Shown: positions 26,001 to 36,351 of the stretch, piece by piece | Layout: each line of letters starts with the position of its first letter | Numbering within the stretch: the first letter of the stretch is position 1 | Origin: Omphiscola glabra | Taxonomy: Eukaryota > Mollusca > Gastropoda > Lymnaeidae | Assembly: GCA_964017045.1 (NCBI GenBank) | Contig: OZ024794.1 | Coordinates: 29,049,815-29,113,814 of the forward strand | DNA length: 64,000 bases | Direction of reading: 5' to 3' | Made by a program: the position numbers and the translations under genes | Notes under the pieces: model-generated | Databases searched by the model: none | What the model was told of the DNA's origin: nothing | What the model saw: only the letters and a program-made list of their open reading frames with translations

Positions 26001-29000
26001 CATTATAAAAGTGACAGTCTGACCAGAAATGGTGAGCAGAAAACTTTTTTCTTAAGATTATGGTTGCCCCTATGTAGACATAAAAGAAAAAGATACAAGT
26101 TATAAAATTACAACTATATTAATATAGGCATAATGTTTGAAAACTGAAAAAGTGGCAAAAGTTAAAGTGGTGGAGATTTTGCAGAAAATGTTTTTATACT
26201 TTTACTCCAGGACACTAGCCTGTAATGATAGCCCCAAAAAGGCCAATGCCTCCCCCAGAACTGTGGTACAAGGGTAGTACAATGTACAGTACATCATTTT
26301 TGTTCAAGTTCACCATCTGCAGGCGGCATCCCATGCCAATGCTCCTTGAATGGCTGACTACTGCAGGCTTTGGATTACCTAGAACATGAAAATATTTGTT
26401 TTAATTATAAATATTAATGATTTATTATCTGAAATTACACATTCTTTAAAAAAACGCTTACGAGTGCGGTGTTTGAAATGTATACCAATGTAAGATATGG
26501 AAACTAACTGTTACAAGCACGCATTGATTACAAACTGTTCTCTGCCATAACTTTTTCTTCTATTCCTGCCCTTCCTATCTAACTAAACTTCTTTCAATCT
26601 ATTCACCCCCTTAACAGCTTCGTTCCTCAGCACACATGCGTATTCTTTCTGTTCCCAGAAGATGCACTAAAACATGGTTAACAATCTTTCTCTTTCTGTG
26701 CCCCAAAACAATGAATTCTCTCCCATTACACATAATATACCGACCATCCAGGCCTTCAAAACTGCCCTCAAGACACATCTCTTCAAACTGTACTATCCCA
26801 ACTGATTCCTACCCCACTCTGGCCGATAAATAGTGCTGCTGGGTGACATGTAAATAGTTCTGGGGTGGGTGAGGTGAATATTTTTATAAAAATGTTTTTA
26901 AATAAATTTATGAAATTTTTTTTAACGTCATGTCTCTTTTTGCCAATATTTTTATGTGAAGCACGGTGAGCTATATAAGACCTCTGTATTATTATTATTA
27001 TTATTATTATTGTTATTGCAGATAGTTGTAATGGTAAGATATGGAAACTAACTAGAGAGTTTACCTTCCTCACTGCTTTTATATCCTGCTTTCATGTTTA
27101 CTTGCCCCAAACTCCCATACTCACCAAAAATTCAAAAGTGATAATGTAAGTTGTTTTCTAATACAAGCCTCACACAAATTAAGGCAATGATATTGATAAG
27201 TAGCTGCTCAGTTATATTTTAATACACCTTAAAAGGGCTTATAAAAAACACTGTTATGACAATAATTAACAATGGTTTTAAAAAGTATCACAGGTGTCCA
27301 AAATAGGGTTTTCTTGAAGTGATGCAGGGACCGACACTATAAAATTGGGCTCTTAAGCCCCTTGTGGAGATGCAGATAAATAATTATTGTATCTTGATAA
27401 GTCATTAATTAAACAATTACATTAAGGTACAATTTTAGTAGGATACAATTTAATATGCTTAAATTTTCCTCTAGACCTCCATTCCATGTTTGATAACAGA
27501 AATAAATCTTCTAAATATCATTATAAATGTCTTGCAAAATATTTTCTTTACTCAAAATGTTAATGGCTTTTACCTGTGGTTCCAGATGTGTAAATGTAGC
27601 AGCTGGTATCATCCATGGTCATGTCTCGCCTGGCACCAAAAAATATATTTGTTGGGACAGCTGCAGCCATTAATGAATCAAATGAATGCATCGCAGTTGG
27701 GGCAACCATGGTACCTAACCCTTGAACATACACGTGTAACGTCCCAAGACTTTCCATGACATCATTTACTGCCTGCAGGATAGCTTCCCCTTGAAAAAAA
27801 AGCTTCAAAATTATATACCTCAAGTTGTGTTATCATTACTAATTAAATTTTATTTTATATAATTTTTAATAATTTAATTTTCATACCTCAATTAAAGAAA
27901 TACTATCTTTTTTCAAAAAGATGACACGTAAAACTAATCAATTAAATTTTGATTACAAAGTTAATGATTTGAGAGAAGTTTAGGCCAACATTTTTTTTTT
28001 TTTTAAATTAAATAGTAAAACTATGTTCACCTGGTCCAACAATCAAATATTTTGGTTCTGCCGCCAGTACACTTTGAATTAAAGGATGCATCTTTAGATT
28101 GTAGTTTATTAAGGCAACCGTTATACCCAGCTTCTGAAGTCCTGTAAATATTGGAAATTTTGTCCATGAACTAACGATGTGTAAATTGCAACCTATCAAT
28201 AAATTGATTAATTTTTTTTTTTTAGATAAGTATTTATTTCAATGATTATGCTTTGTAGTTACATATTTTACTGGACCTACGTAACAGCCATTTTGTCTTT
28301 GTATTATTAACAGTTTATTTCAAAAGGTGCTCATTTAATATTTGTATTTTTGGCATTAGATTTTGTTCATACTAGTAAGGCCTATTCAAGGTCAAATATG
28401 TGACCTTTAAAATTGAAAAAAAGAAGAGGAAAAGGGGGGGGGGGGTAAATCCGATATAACTTTCCGTTGAAGGATTCTTAAAAATTGTTTACTTTGTAAA
28501 ATTTCTTCATGGTTAAAAAATAGACATTTGTATGTTGTTTTTTAAAATTAAATTCCCAACATTGCAACGCATGATGAAATTTTGTTGTTAGTGAATACCA
28601 ATGTAAACCTTCCAGTAATTACATGACATGAATGAAACTCGTAGTTTGTTATAACTAATATATAAGTGACCTCATTGTAAAGTCGTGTAGGTAGGACTAC
28701 GACATTTGCAATCAGTTCACTTGTTCTTGTCATTGTTCTTAAGGCAGAGGTACACGGGGCACGACTCTAGGGAACCTCATGCCTGTAAGGGACCTCATAC
28801 CTTTAAAGAGCCTCATGCTTTTAGTGACATTATAGTGCAAATATTTTTAATGAATATTTACTTTTTTTTTGCAATTTAATTTGCTTTCAAAATGCAGGAG
28901 GATGACCATTTCTTCAGGTTTTTAAAAAAAAAATAATTTTTTTTTAGTCTTTCGATTTTTAAAGCAGTTTTTTTTTTACTAATATTATAAAAAGTGACTT

Positions 29001-30272
29001 TTGCTTAATTGTCAATTTGAAACAAATCCTGAGTAAATCAGAGGTGTTACAGAGCTGGCCCTGGACGTCAAAATGCCTAATTTTAGTGCCGATAGATTCC
29101 CTGCCCCCCCCCCCCCCCCAAACCCGAACGCTTGAAATGCTACCCTACTCCCCCGCTGATAAAATTCCCTGAAAGAAACTGGTCAAAATGGATGGGCCAA
29201 ACGGGGCCGTGCAGTGGCGTAGTGAGGGCGGGCGCTACTCACAAAGGGGCGCCAAATGGTATATTTTACTATAATATTGTATGGTTTTCGAATAGGGGGC
29301 GCTAAAAAGGTATTGGGGGCGCTAAAAAGGTATTGTGCCCCGGGCGCGAGTTAAGCTCGCTACGCCACTGGGGCCGTGATGCTTTTCATTACATTACTTG
29401 ACTAGTAGGCTATAGTGAAAAGTGGCGCCGAGGGTGAACTAGTACGACACCTTTGGCGCCCCTGTCTAATGGATTCTATCGCGTAATTCACCACCAAGGG
29501 CCTATCAAGACGATTTAGGCGGCAGGGGTGATTGGTCCTCTCGCCCTCTACTTCGCACGAGGGTTAAGGGGCATCAGTGAATTACTTTGCCCAGCCCCCT
29601 CCCCCTGCTGTAAAGACGGCCCTGGTTCTTGCATCAATTTTAATAACCATTAAAGAAAGTTTATGGTGCACCTGACTAATAAGATTTATGAGTATTCCTT
29701 TCTTTGAAAAAATGTTTCAAATGAATAAGCCAAAAATGTGTACGCCATTCAAAAAAAATGTTTAGAGAGAGGTTTATTTTTTCATATATTTTTTGTAGCT
29801 TCCTTGGACTCGGTGCTACAGTGTGCTACTAGTATAGAAACCTGGATCATAACACATTTATTACAAAAATAGTCCATCTTTTCAATAAAAGTCAATGAAA
29901 TGTTTACCAACCCAAAAAGGTCCAAACGAAGCTTGGTTCATTCTGTATCATTATTGCCACGCAATCACGTGGTCCCAGACCCCAACCTTTGGCGATGCAC
30001 GCAACTTTACAAGCCAGCTGGTCAACAAGTTCAAAGGTGTAAATGGTGTCCTCATAAACGATAAACGATTTTTTGGGTGTCTCCTGGGCATGCTTTTCAA
30101 ATTTGTCGACGAGAAAAGACTGCATGGCCATTTCCTGATATTTTAACATCTTGCTCGTCCTTGCCATCAGCTTCAGATCGTGTTCAATCCACGGCTTTAC
30201 CGTGTCCCACGTCACGACCTCTTGCCCAGCAGTTCCCGTTGTTCCCAGAGATATTTTCTTTACCGACTCCAT
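23037..30272 (-). CDS. SLC27A-type fatty acid transporter / very long-chain acyl-CoA synthetase, tandem copy 1
   Basis: Ten minus-strand exons: 30272-29912, 28141-28031, 27789-27574, 26378-26220, 26069-25945, 25376-25185, 25043-24944, 24726-24516, 24097-24000, 23347-23037, giving 627 aa, close to vertebrate SLC27A2 (about 620). The family activates long and very long-chain fatty acids with ATP and CoA and helps their uptake at ER, peroxisomal or plasma membranes. Visible motifs: the AMP-binding loop [13 protein letters not shown] across the exon 3/4 junction (about residues 221-234), FFGATEGV, and the FATP signature [16 protein letters not shown] (about 485-500), then [11 protein letters not shown] and [18 protein letters not shown]. 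Two odd splice donors: exon 1 ends at GTTGGT, with a stronger GTAAAC 4 nt further that would break frame, and exon 4 uses a GC donor (CAG/GCTAGT); copies 2 and 3 have ordinary GT donors there. Exon 6 donor GTCATA is also weak. A possible 5' UTR exon donor lies at 31754 (CCATTG/GTAAGT). Confidence 0.93.
26489..27053 (+). mobile_element. LINE 3' fragment with 20-bp target-site duplication
   Basis: GTAAGATATGGAAACTAACT occurs exactly at 26489-26508 and again at 27034-27053, bracketing about 525 bp. Inside, shifted + frames hold the end of a non-LTR reverse-transcriptase [11 protein letters not shown], then [17 protein letters not shown] and a stop. A tail follows and ends in (ATT)n just before the second repeat. 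The long target duplication and simple-repeat tail are those of target-primed reverse transcription; CR1/L2-like is my guess. It is 5'-truncated and lies in intron 3 of SLC27A copy 1. Confidence 0.85.
29212..29370. mobile_element. hAT-like miniature element with exact 8-bp TSD
   Basis: A 159-bp element with ends CAGTGGCGTAGTGAG and CTCGCTACGCCACTG, near-perfect inverted repeats. Both sides carry GGGCCGTG (29204-29211 and 29371-29378). Two adjacent copies of GGGGGCGCTAAAAAGGTATT lie inside. It lies in intron 1 of SLC27A copy 1, in a GC-rich patch (about 29040-29630) that looks like an older element into which this one jumped. Confidence 0.88.
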
Positions 30273-30314
30273 GCTTTGTCAATAAATAATCTAAAAAATA
30301 TAAGAAACTGCCAG

Positions 30315-30482
30315 CAGACCTGTTTACTCTTACGATTTTTGCGTACGATTTTGAGGTGTAGCCTATACATTGTAATTATATATACTGTATTTTTGCCTTT
30401 TTTTTTTACTATTATGACGATGTATTGAACACTTTTGTGATGATATTGTAAGATTTTAAGAGATTGAGGGTAAACAGGTCTG
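30315..30482. mobile_element. MITE, TIR CAGACCTGTTTAC, copy 2
   Basis: Same ends and most of the interior as the element at 14537-14692 (shared: CTTACGATTTT, GTGTA..TACATT, TGTATTGAA, GATTTTAAGAG). Flanks ACTGCCAG and CATGCCAG agree in 6 of 8 positions, a possible worn target duplication. It starts 43 bp upstream of the SLC27A copy 1 start codon, so it lies in the 5' UTR or promoter. Confidence 0.8.
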
Positions 30483-31144
30483 CATGCCAGGTAACAGCTT
30501 GAAAATAAATATAATTCAAATACTCAAAAAACAAGCCCTGTCGGATCTTCTACTTCTAGACATGGGGCGTAAACATCCATCTAGTACACTGGCTTTGATA
30601 AGGACATGGACTATTCTTCACATCTATTCAGTGCTGAATCGTCATTATTCTGTTAACTTCGATTCGCAAGAAATCTGCATATCAGCATTTTGTGTGAAGA
30701 TGTTGAAGTTGAAGTTTCGCATTATTTTTTTAATTACCGGTGGGGGAGCGCAGGGAAGTCATTTGGGTAGGACAAGGTAGGGCACCCCCCCCCCTCCCCC
30801 CAAAAAAAAAAAATGAATTTGAAGGTTTTATTTAAATTGTTATGTATTGTGGCGCCTCCAGTAATAAACAACTTAACAAGCCGACCAAGTTTTGGTTCCA
30901 CCCCCCTCTTTTGTTTTTCCCCGTAAAAAAACCTGAAATGACTCTCCTGGTAGAGCGTCATCTGGAAATTAACTGAATTGAAAAGGTAATCCTGATTCTG
31001 TTAGTAGCGTAAGTAAAAAGGACATATGAGTTTGTTTAATGTCTTCCCAATATTATATATGAGAGTTGGTATAAAAGTGACGACAATAAACAAAGGCTAA
31101 TTACACGATAACAACAAAAATATTTTTTAAAATTAATAATAAAT

Positions 31145-31634
31145 GGATCATTCGCAAATTACGTCACGGTCGGGGGAGGGGGATAAAAAATTTCTGACGC
31201 CACACTTTTTTTAATAATTATTTTTTAATCACAAATGTTCTAATTTTTCAATTAATTTTTAAAAAAACATTAATTTGAGTTCGAAATTGCCTCAGGTATT
31301 GTATGTACCGTGAAACTCAGTCGCTCACACCTTCTGGACATATCGAAAAATGACGCAAAAACTGTTGTGGCCATTTTACATTCGGTTTGGGGAGGACTTC
31401 GCTGTTTTACTTCACAGTTTTCTCATAATACTACATCTTAATTTATTATGGGAAAATGTTAATTAAAGAATTTTAAAAAATCTTAGTTTAGTTATGAAAA
31501 TTTTATGTATTTTTGGAATTTTTTTAGGCGCGACTAAAAGGGGGGCGGGGAGGGGTAAAGAATTTGTGACACTTTGTGACGGGGGGCGGGTCTGTAAATG
31601 TCATTTTTGGCGTGACGTAATTAGCGAACGACCC
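31145..31634. mobile_element. TIR element, ends TTCGCAAATTACGTCACG
   Basis: The left end (ATCATTCGCAAATTACGTCACG) is matched in inverse by the right end (CGTGACGTAATTAGCGAACG). It is about 490 bp with a G/C-rich run just inside each end and no coding capacity. It sits upstream of SLC27A copy 1 and downstream of the nested hAT repeat element. Confidence 0.7.
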
Positions 31635-32552
31635 CCCCCCCCCCCAAAAAAAAAGTGAAAATAATATTATGCATGAAAATGAGCAGGTCCTTACATTATG
31701 ATACGTACATCAGTGCAGCATTTACCTGTGGTATTCAACAGTAGGCCTACTTACCAATGGAAGATAAATAATGCTTAGTTCGAAGCTTGTCTTCCTTGAC
31801 ACAGCCAGACTTGATTAGCACCCGGCAGAGCGCCGGTAAGTGTTGGTGTGCGATGATGAATGACACGACCCGGTCAGACTTTTATATCTAACTATTAAAG
31901 TGCAAAGAACGAGATAACACATTCTTTCATTATACGCTAGTTAGCACTGGCGTAACCACTGTGCTACTTCATACTCAGCACAAAAGGAGATGGGGCCCAA
32001 TCTTAGTCACATGGGATCACAAAGACGATACTTCAGTTTTATTTCGTTTTATGCGCATATTTGATTTAATATTACTACTAAGCCCTTATATATAGACCTA
32101 AAGAAACAAGTTATTAACTTATTCTACAGTCATGCAACCATTGGAAGCCTACATAATTTCAATATGTCCTGCTGGTTAGGGAATTCATCTTCTGATATTA
32201 AACACCGAATAAACAGACTAATCAAAATCGATAGGAACATCAAACAAACTAAACATCCTTCACTTGAAGAACTATTTTAAGACATGTGTTAGTGTATAAC
32301 TAAACCAATTTTGGATGATACATCCATACCCTCTTCATCACAGAAACTTAAAATCGGCTCTTCGGGGCGAATTCTTTCTGTCGGGGCGAGGACTGAAAAA
32401 AAAATTCGTTTGTTCCCCAATCTGTAAGAATTCACCAGCGTGCTCCCCGAGAAGTCACAAATCTAAATGAGAATAAGTCCCCGTTATGACTTAGTGAGTT
32501 CACTGAATGGCTGTTGTTTTTCACTTGTGAAATAATTTAATGTAGATGTCTT

Positions 32553-34371
32553 CAATGTTCCCTTTAAGCTGCGCAGCTGCGCGGCCGCCCACCTACCTCA
32601 CAGATGCCGCCCAGCTACCTCACAGATGCCGCCCAGCTACCTCACAGATGCCGCCCAGCTACCTCACAGATGCCGCCCAGCTACCTCAAAGATGCCGCCC
32701 ACCTACCTCACAGATGCCGCCCAGCTACCTCACAGATGCCGCCCAGCTACCTCACAGATGCCGCCCACCTACCTCACAGATGCCGCCCAGCTACCTCACA
32801 GATGCCGCCCACCTACCTCACAGATGCCGCCCAGCTACCTCACAGATGCCGCCCAGCTACCTCACAGATGCCGCCCAGCTACCTCACAGATGCCGCGCAC
32901 CTACCTCACAGATGCCGCGCACCTACCTCACAGATGCCGCCCAGCTACCTCACAGATGCCGCCCACCTACCTCACAGATGCCGCCCAGCTACCTCACAGA
33001 TGCCGCCCAGCTACCTCACAGATGCCGCCCAGCTACCTCACAGATGCCGCCCAGCTACCTCACAGATGCCGCCCACCTACCTCACAGATGCCGCCCAGCT
33101 ACCTCACAGATGCCGCCCAGCTACCTCACAGATGCCGCCCACCTACCTCACAGATGCCGCCCAGCTACCTCACAGATGCCGCCCACCTACCTCACAGATG
33201 CCGCCCAGCTACCTCACAGATGCCGCCCAGCTACCTCACAGATGCCGCCCAGCTACCTCACAGATGCCGCGCACCTACCTCACAGATGCCGCGCACCTAC
33301 CTCACAGATGCCGCCCAGCTACCTCACAGATGCCGCCCACCTACCTCACAGATGCCGCCCAGCTACCTCACAGATGCCGCCCAGCTACCTCACAGATGCC
33401 GCCCATCTACCTCACAGATGCCGCCCAGCTACCTCACAGATGCCGCCCACCTACCTCACAGATGCCGCCCAGCTACCTCACAGATGCCGCCCAGCTACCT
33501 CACAGATGCCGCCCAGCTACCTCACAGATGCCGCGCACCTACCTCACAGATGCCGCCCACCTACCTCACAGATGCCGCCCAGCTACCTCACAGATGCCGC
33601 CCACCTACCTCACAGATGCCGCCCAGCTACCTCACAGATGCCACCCAGCTACCTCACAGATGCCGCCCAGCTACCTCACAGATGCCGCGCACCTACCTCA
33701 CAGATGCCGCGCACCTACCTCACAGATGCCGCCCAGCTACCTCACAGATGCCGCCCACCTACCTCACAGATGCCGCCCAGCTACCTCACAGATGCCGCCC
33801 AGCTACCTCACAGATGCCGCCCAGCTACCTCACAGATGCCGCGCACCTACCTCACAGATGCCGCGCACCTACCTCACAGATGCCGCCCACCTACCTCACA
33901 GATGCCGCCCAGCTACCTCACAGATGCCGCCCAGCTACCTCACAGATGCCGCCCAGCTACCTCACAGATGCCGCGCACCTACCTCACAGATGCCGCCCAC
34001 CTACCTCACAGATGCCGCCCAGCTACCTCACAGATGCCGCCCAGCTACCTCACAGATGCCGCCCACCTACCTCACAGATACCGCCCACCTACCTCACAGA
34101 TGCCGCCCAGCTACCTCACAGATGCCGCCCAGCTACCTCACAGATGCCGCCCAGCTACCTCACAGATGCCGCCCACCTACCTCACAGATACCGCCCACCT
34201 ACCTCACAGATACCGCCCAGCTACCTCACAGATGCCGCGCAGCTTGAGCATCCGCGCAGCAAATTTTTATAAAAATCAATTTGAACAGATACGCTGCACT
34301 CTGCAAAGTAAAACTTTGCATACAACTGTATGATTTTGCACACGAACCAGCAAACCTTAGAGGAAACATTG
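32553..34371. mobile_element. hAT-like element enlarged by an internal 22-bp satellite, exact 8-bp TSD
   Basis: The element begins CAATGTTCCCTTTAAGCTGC and ends AACCTTAGAGGAAACATTG, inverted repeats with few mismatches (CAATGTT.CCT.TAAG). GATGTCTT flanks both sides exactly (32545-32552 and 34372-34379). Nearly all of its 1,819 bp is the 22-bp array at 32586-34245; only about 35 bp on the left and 125 bp on the right are unique. It holds no transposase. Confidence 0.88.
32586..34245. repeat. 22-bp minisatellite, about 75 copies, with 374-bp higher-order repeat
   Basis: Unit contains GCTACCTCACAGATGCCGCC; three main variants differ at the CAGC / CACC / GCGCACC position. The order of variants in units 1-17 is repeated in units 18-34, a 17-unit (374-bp) higher-order block, with a partial third copy after. 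Since 22 is not a multiple of 3 and the unit has no stop in any + frame, all three + frames are open for about 550 codons and encode the same 22-residue period. I do not treat them as protein genes. Confidence 0.95.
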
Positions 34372-34930
34372 GATGTCTTGTGTTTAAATTGTTTTAGTTG
34401 AAAAATGTGTACTTAATTAAAATATATATTTATTTATGAGTTGAAAATGTATATGTACTGTGTAATCAAAAAACATTTACATTTGTTTGGATCAATAAAA
34501 AGAATATTATCTTATACACCCATACTTAAATTGTTGTTTTTATCTGCATTTTATTTTCCACTCACCATTTAATGTCACGGATTATCGATGTTGTATAAAC
34601 TGCAAAAATGTTAACCATAGGCCTGCAATAGCTTATCCTAGATTCTCTTTTTATTTTTACGCCTTTTTCTTAGGTTGAAAAGTCCTTTTGTTAGTTTGTG
34701 TGTGGCCAAATCTCGCTTTCCAATTTTGACTCACTTCCTTATCTCCAAATGAACTGACCGATATTCCTACTCACTGAGCATAGTATATTACGTAAAAAGT
34801 ATAACCTTTAAAGCCTAATTGTTTTACATTTTAATTATAGGCGCTTCTTAAATCATGTTCCAGCACATTAATATGTCTTACATCTTCCAAGACTTTAAGT
34901 TACAAAATAAAACAATACTTTAAAAAAAAA

Positions 34931-35412
34931 ACACGCTTTTCCAAAATATACTAAAATTTATAAAACAAATAACCCCCAAAATTTCAGAGTTCTTACAGTA
35001 AAAAGGAAAACATGGGGCGCCCATGAACTCAACGTTCTTAAAAAATTGCAACGACATGCACGCAGCGGTATCGCTAATTTCACCGCCCTCGTCGAGATCA
35101 CGATCGATGGGAGCATACAAGTAATACAGCAGTGGCGCAAGGCAGTAGCGAGAACTCGCATTTCCATGATTAAATAACATGTATCTTAATAATTGTGTCA
35201 CATAGCACTTATTTGCTACAATGCAAACGTATAGGCCTACATGTGTTACAACTTAATAAATTGTATTTACCAAAAGTTACGACATAATTGGATTTCATGG
35301 GCACCAAATGCTATTTTTTAGTCATATTGGTATGACTGTAACAACCCTGAAGTTGTTGTTTATTTATTTATTTATTTTTTTATACTTTTAGTACATTTTT
35401 GGAAAAGCGTGT
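34931..35412. mobile_element. Inverted-repeat element containing a Myb-like exon
   Basis: The left arm 34931-34956 (ACACGCTTTTCCAAAATATA) pairs with the complement of 35386-35412 (ACATTTTTGGAAAAGCGTGT), about 26 bp with one extra base. A/T runs flank both ends and hide any target duplication. The interior is more GC-rich than its surroundings and holds the Myb-like reading frame at 34999-35177. Confidence 0.6.
34999..35177 (+). pseudogene. Possible terminal exon of a Myb/SANT (TRF-like) domain protein
   Basis: After the acceptor TTCTTACAG a frame reads KRKTWGAHELNVLKKLQRHA, then RSGIANFTALVEI, TIDGSIQVIQQWRKAVARTR, ISMIK and stop. The spacing of W, E-L, L, G..NF..L, and QWRKAV..RI follows a single Myb repeat and looks most like the C-terminal Myb domain of telomere-repeat binding factors. 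AATAAA follows at about 35253. I see no upstream exons, so it may be a captured gene fragment, a retrocopy end, or the Myb-like second gene that PIF/Harbinger elements carry. The resemblance was judged by eye. Confidence 0.4.
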
Positions 35413-36351
35413 TTCTTTTTTTTTTTTGGTTTTTAAATTAGTATTATTTTTTTTAAACATTTTTCTGGAAGAAGAGTTAACTTATCTCAAAATAAAAATA
35501 GTTTATTCACAAAATAGACAAGACTTGTGAAAATGTTTGATTACATTCTTTTATTGTAACGTTTCCAATACATCAGAATATACGATCTTAGTCTTAGACT
35601 TATACCGTTTAAGCATGACAATAGCAATGTGTCACTGACAATTATATCATAAGATGTCTACATGAATGACAAAGTGACACTGACAAGATGTGTATATCAC
35701 ACAAAATGTGTACAGCAATAAAAGTTATAAGTATAAGACTTGGAAAACAGTTGGCATAATGTAGACATGGACTTTCAGAGTGTAGGGATGTAGGTTGGGG
35801 TACGACGACTTCACTTAAATTCGGGAGTAGTCGGATACATTTTCAATGCCATATTGACAGTTAACTCATTTATAACTTCATTATAGTATTAATAACTGTA
35901 CAATGGATGTCATTTCGCTATTCCAATGTCTTGTTAACAATTAAAGTCATCATACGTGCAATATTTATATAATTATAAAACAACTGATAAAGGGAAAGAC
36001 AAAATGCTCAACAGTAATTTTTTTTTTTTTTAAAGAAAAACTCTTCTATTTTGACAAAGCTAATTAAGACAGTCAGTTGTTCAATCAAAATATACAAAAG
36101 CACCAAATAATGCTTTTGATTAGAACATACAAAACAACGGTACATGTAAGTTAAAAAAAAATAATTCATTTGGTTGGGAGTTTAAATATTTTTTTAATGA
36201 ATGCAGAAAGTTGTGTAACGTAATATGACAATATGAACATTCATGGATTTTATTTAACAGAACACTGAAATAGAATTTAGATTTTATTAATAAAACACTT
36301 TAAACTAGTACCGGTATTCAACAGTACTGACATTTTCTTTAATGTTCACAG

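Noticed and set aside
29040..29640. A larger GC-rich transposon with GGCCCTGG / GGGCCGTC ends around the miniature hAT element
   Set aside because: End similarity is weak and no target duplication is visible; only the inner 159-bp element is well supported.
30930..30965. tRNA-like segment with CTGGTAGAGCG
   Set aside because: Only the D-arm-like stretch is present; no cloverleaf, anticodon arm or T-loop could be drawn.
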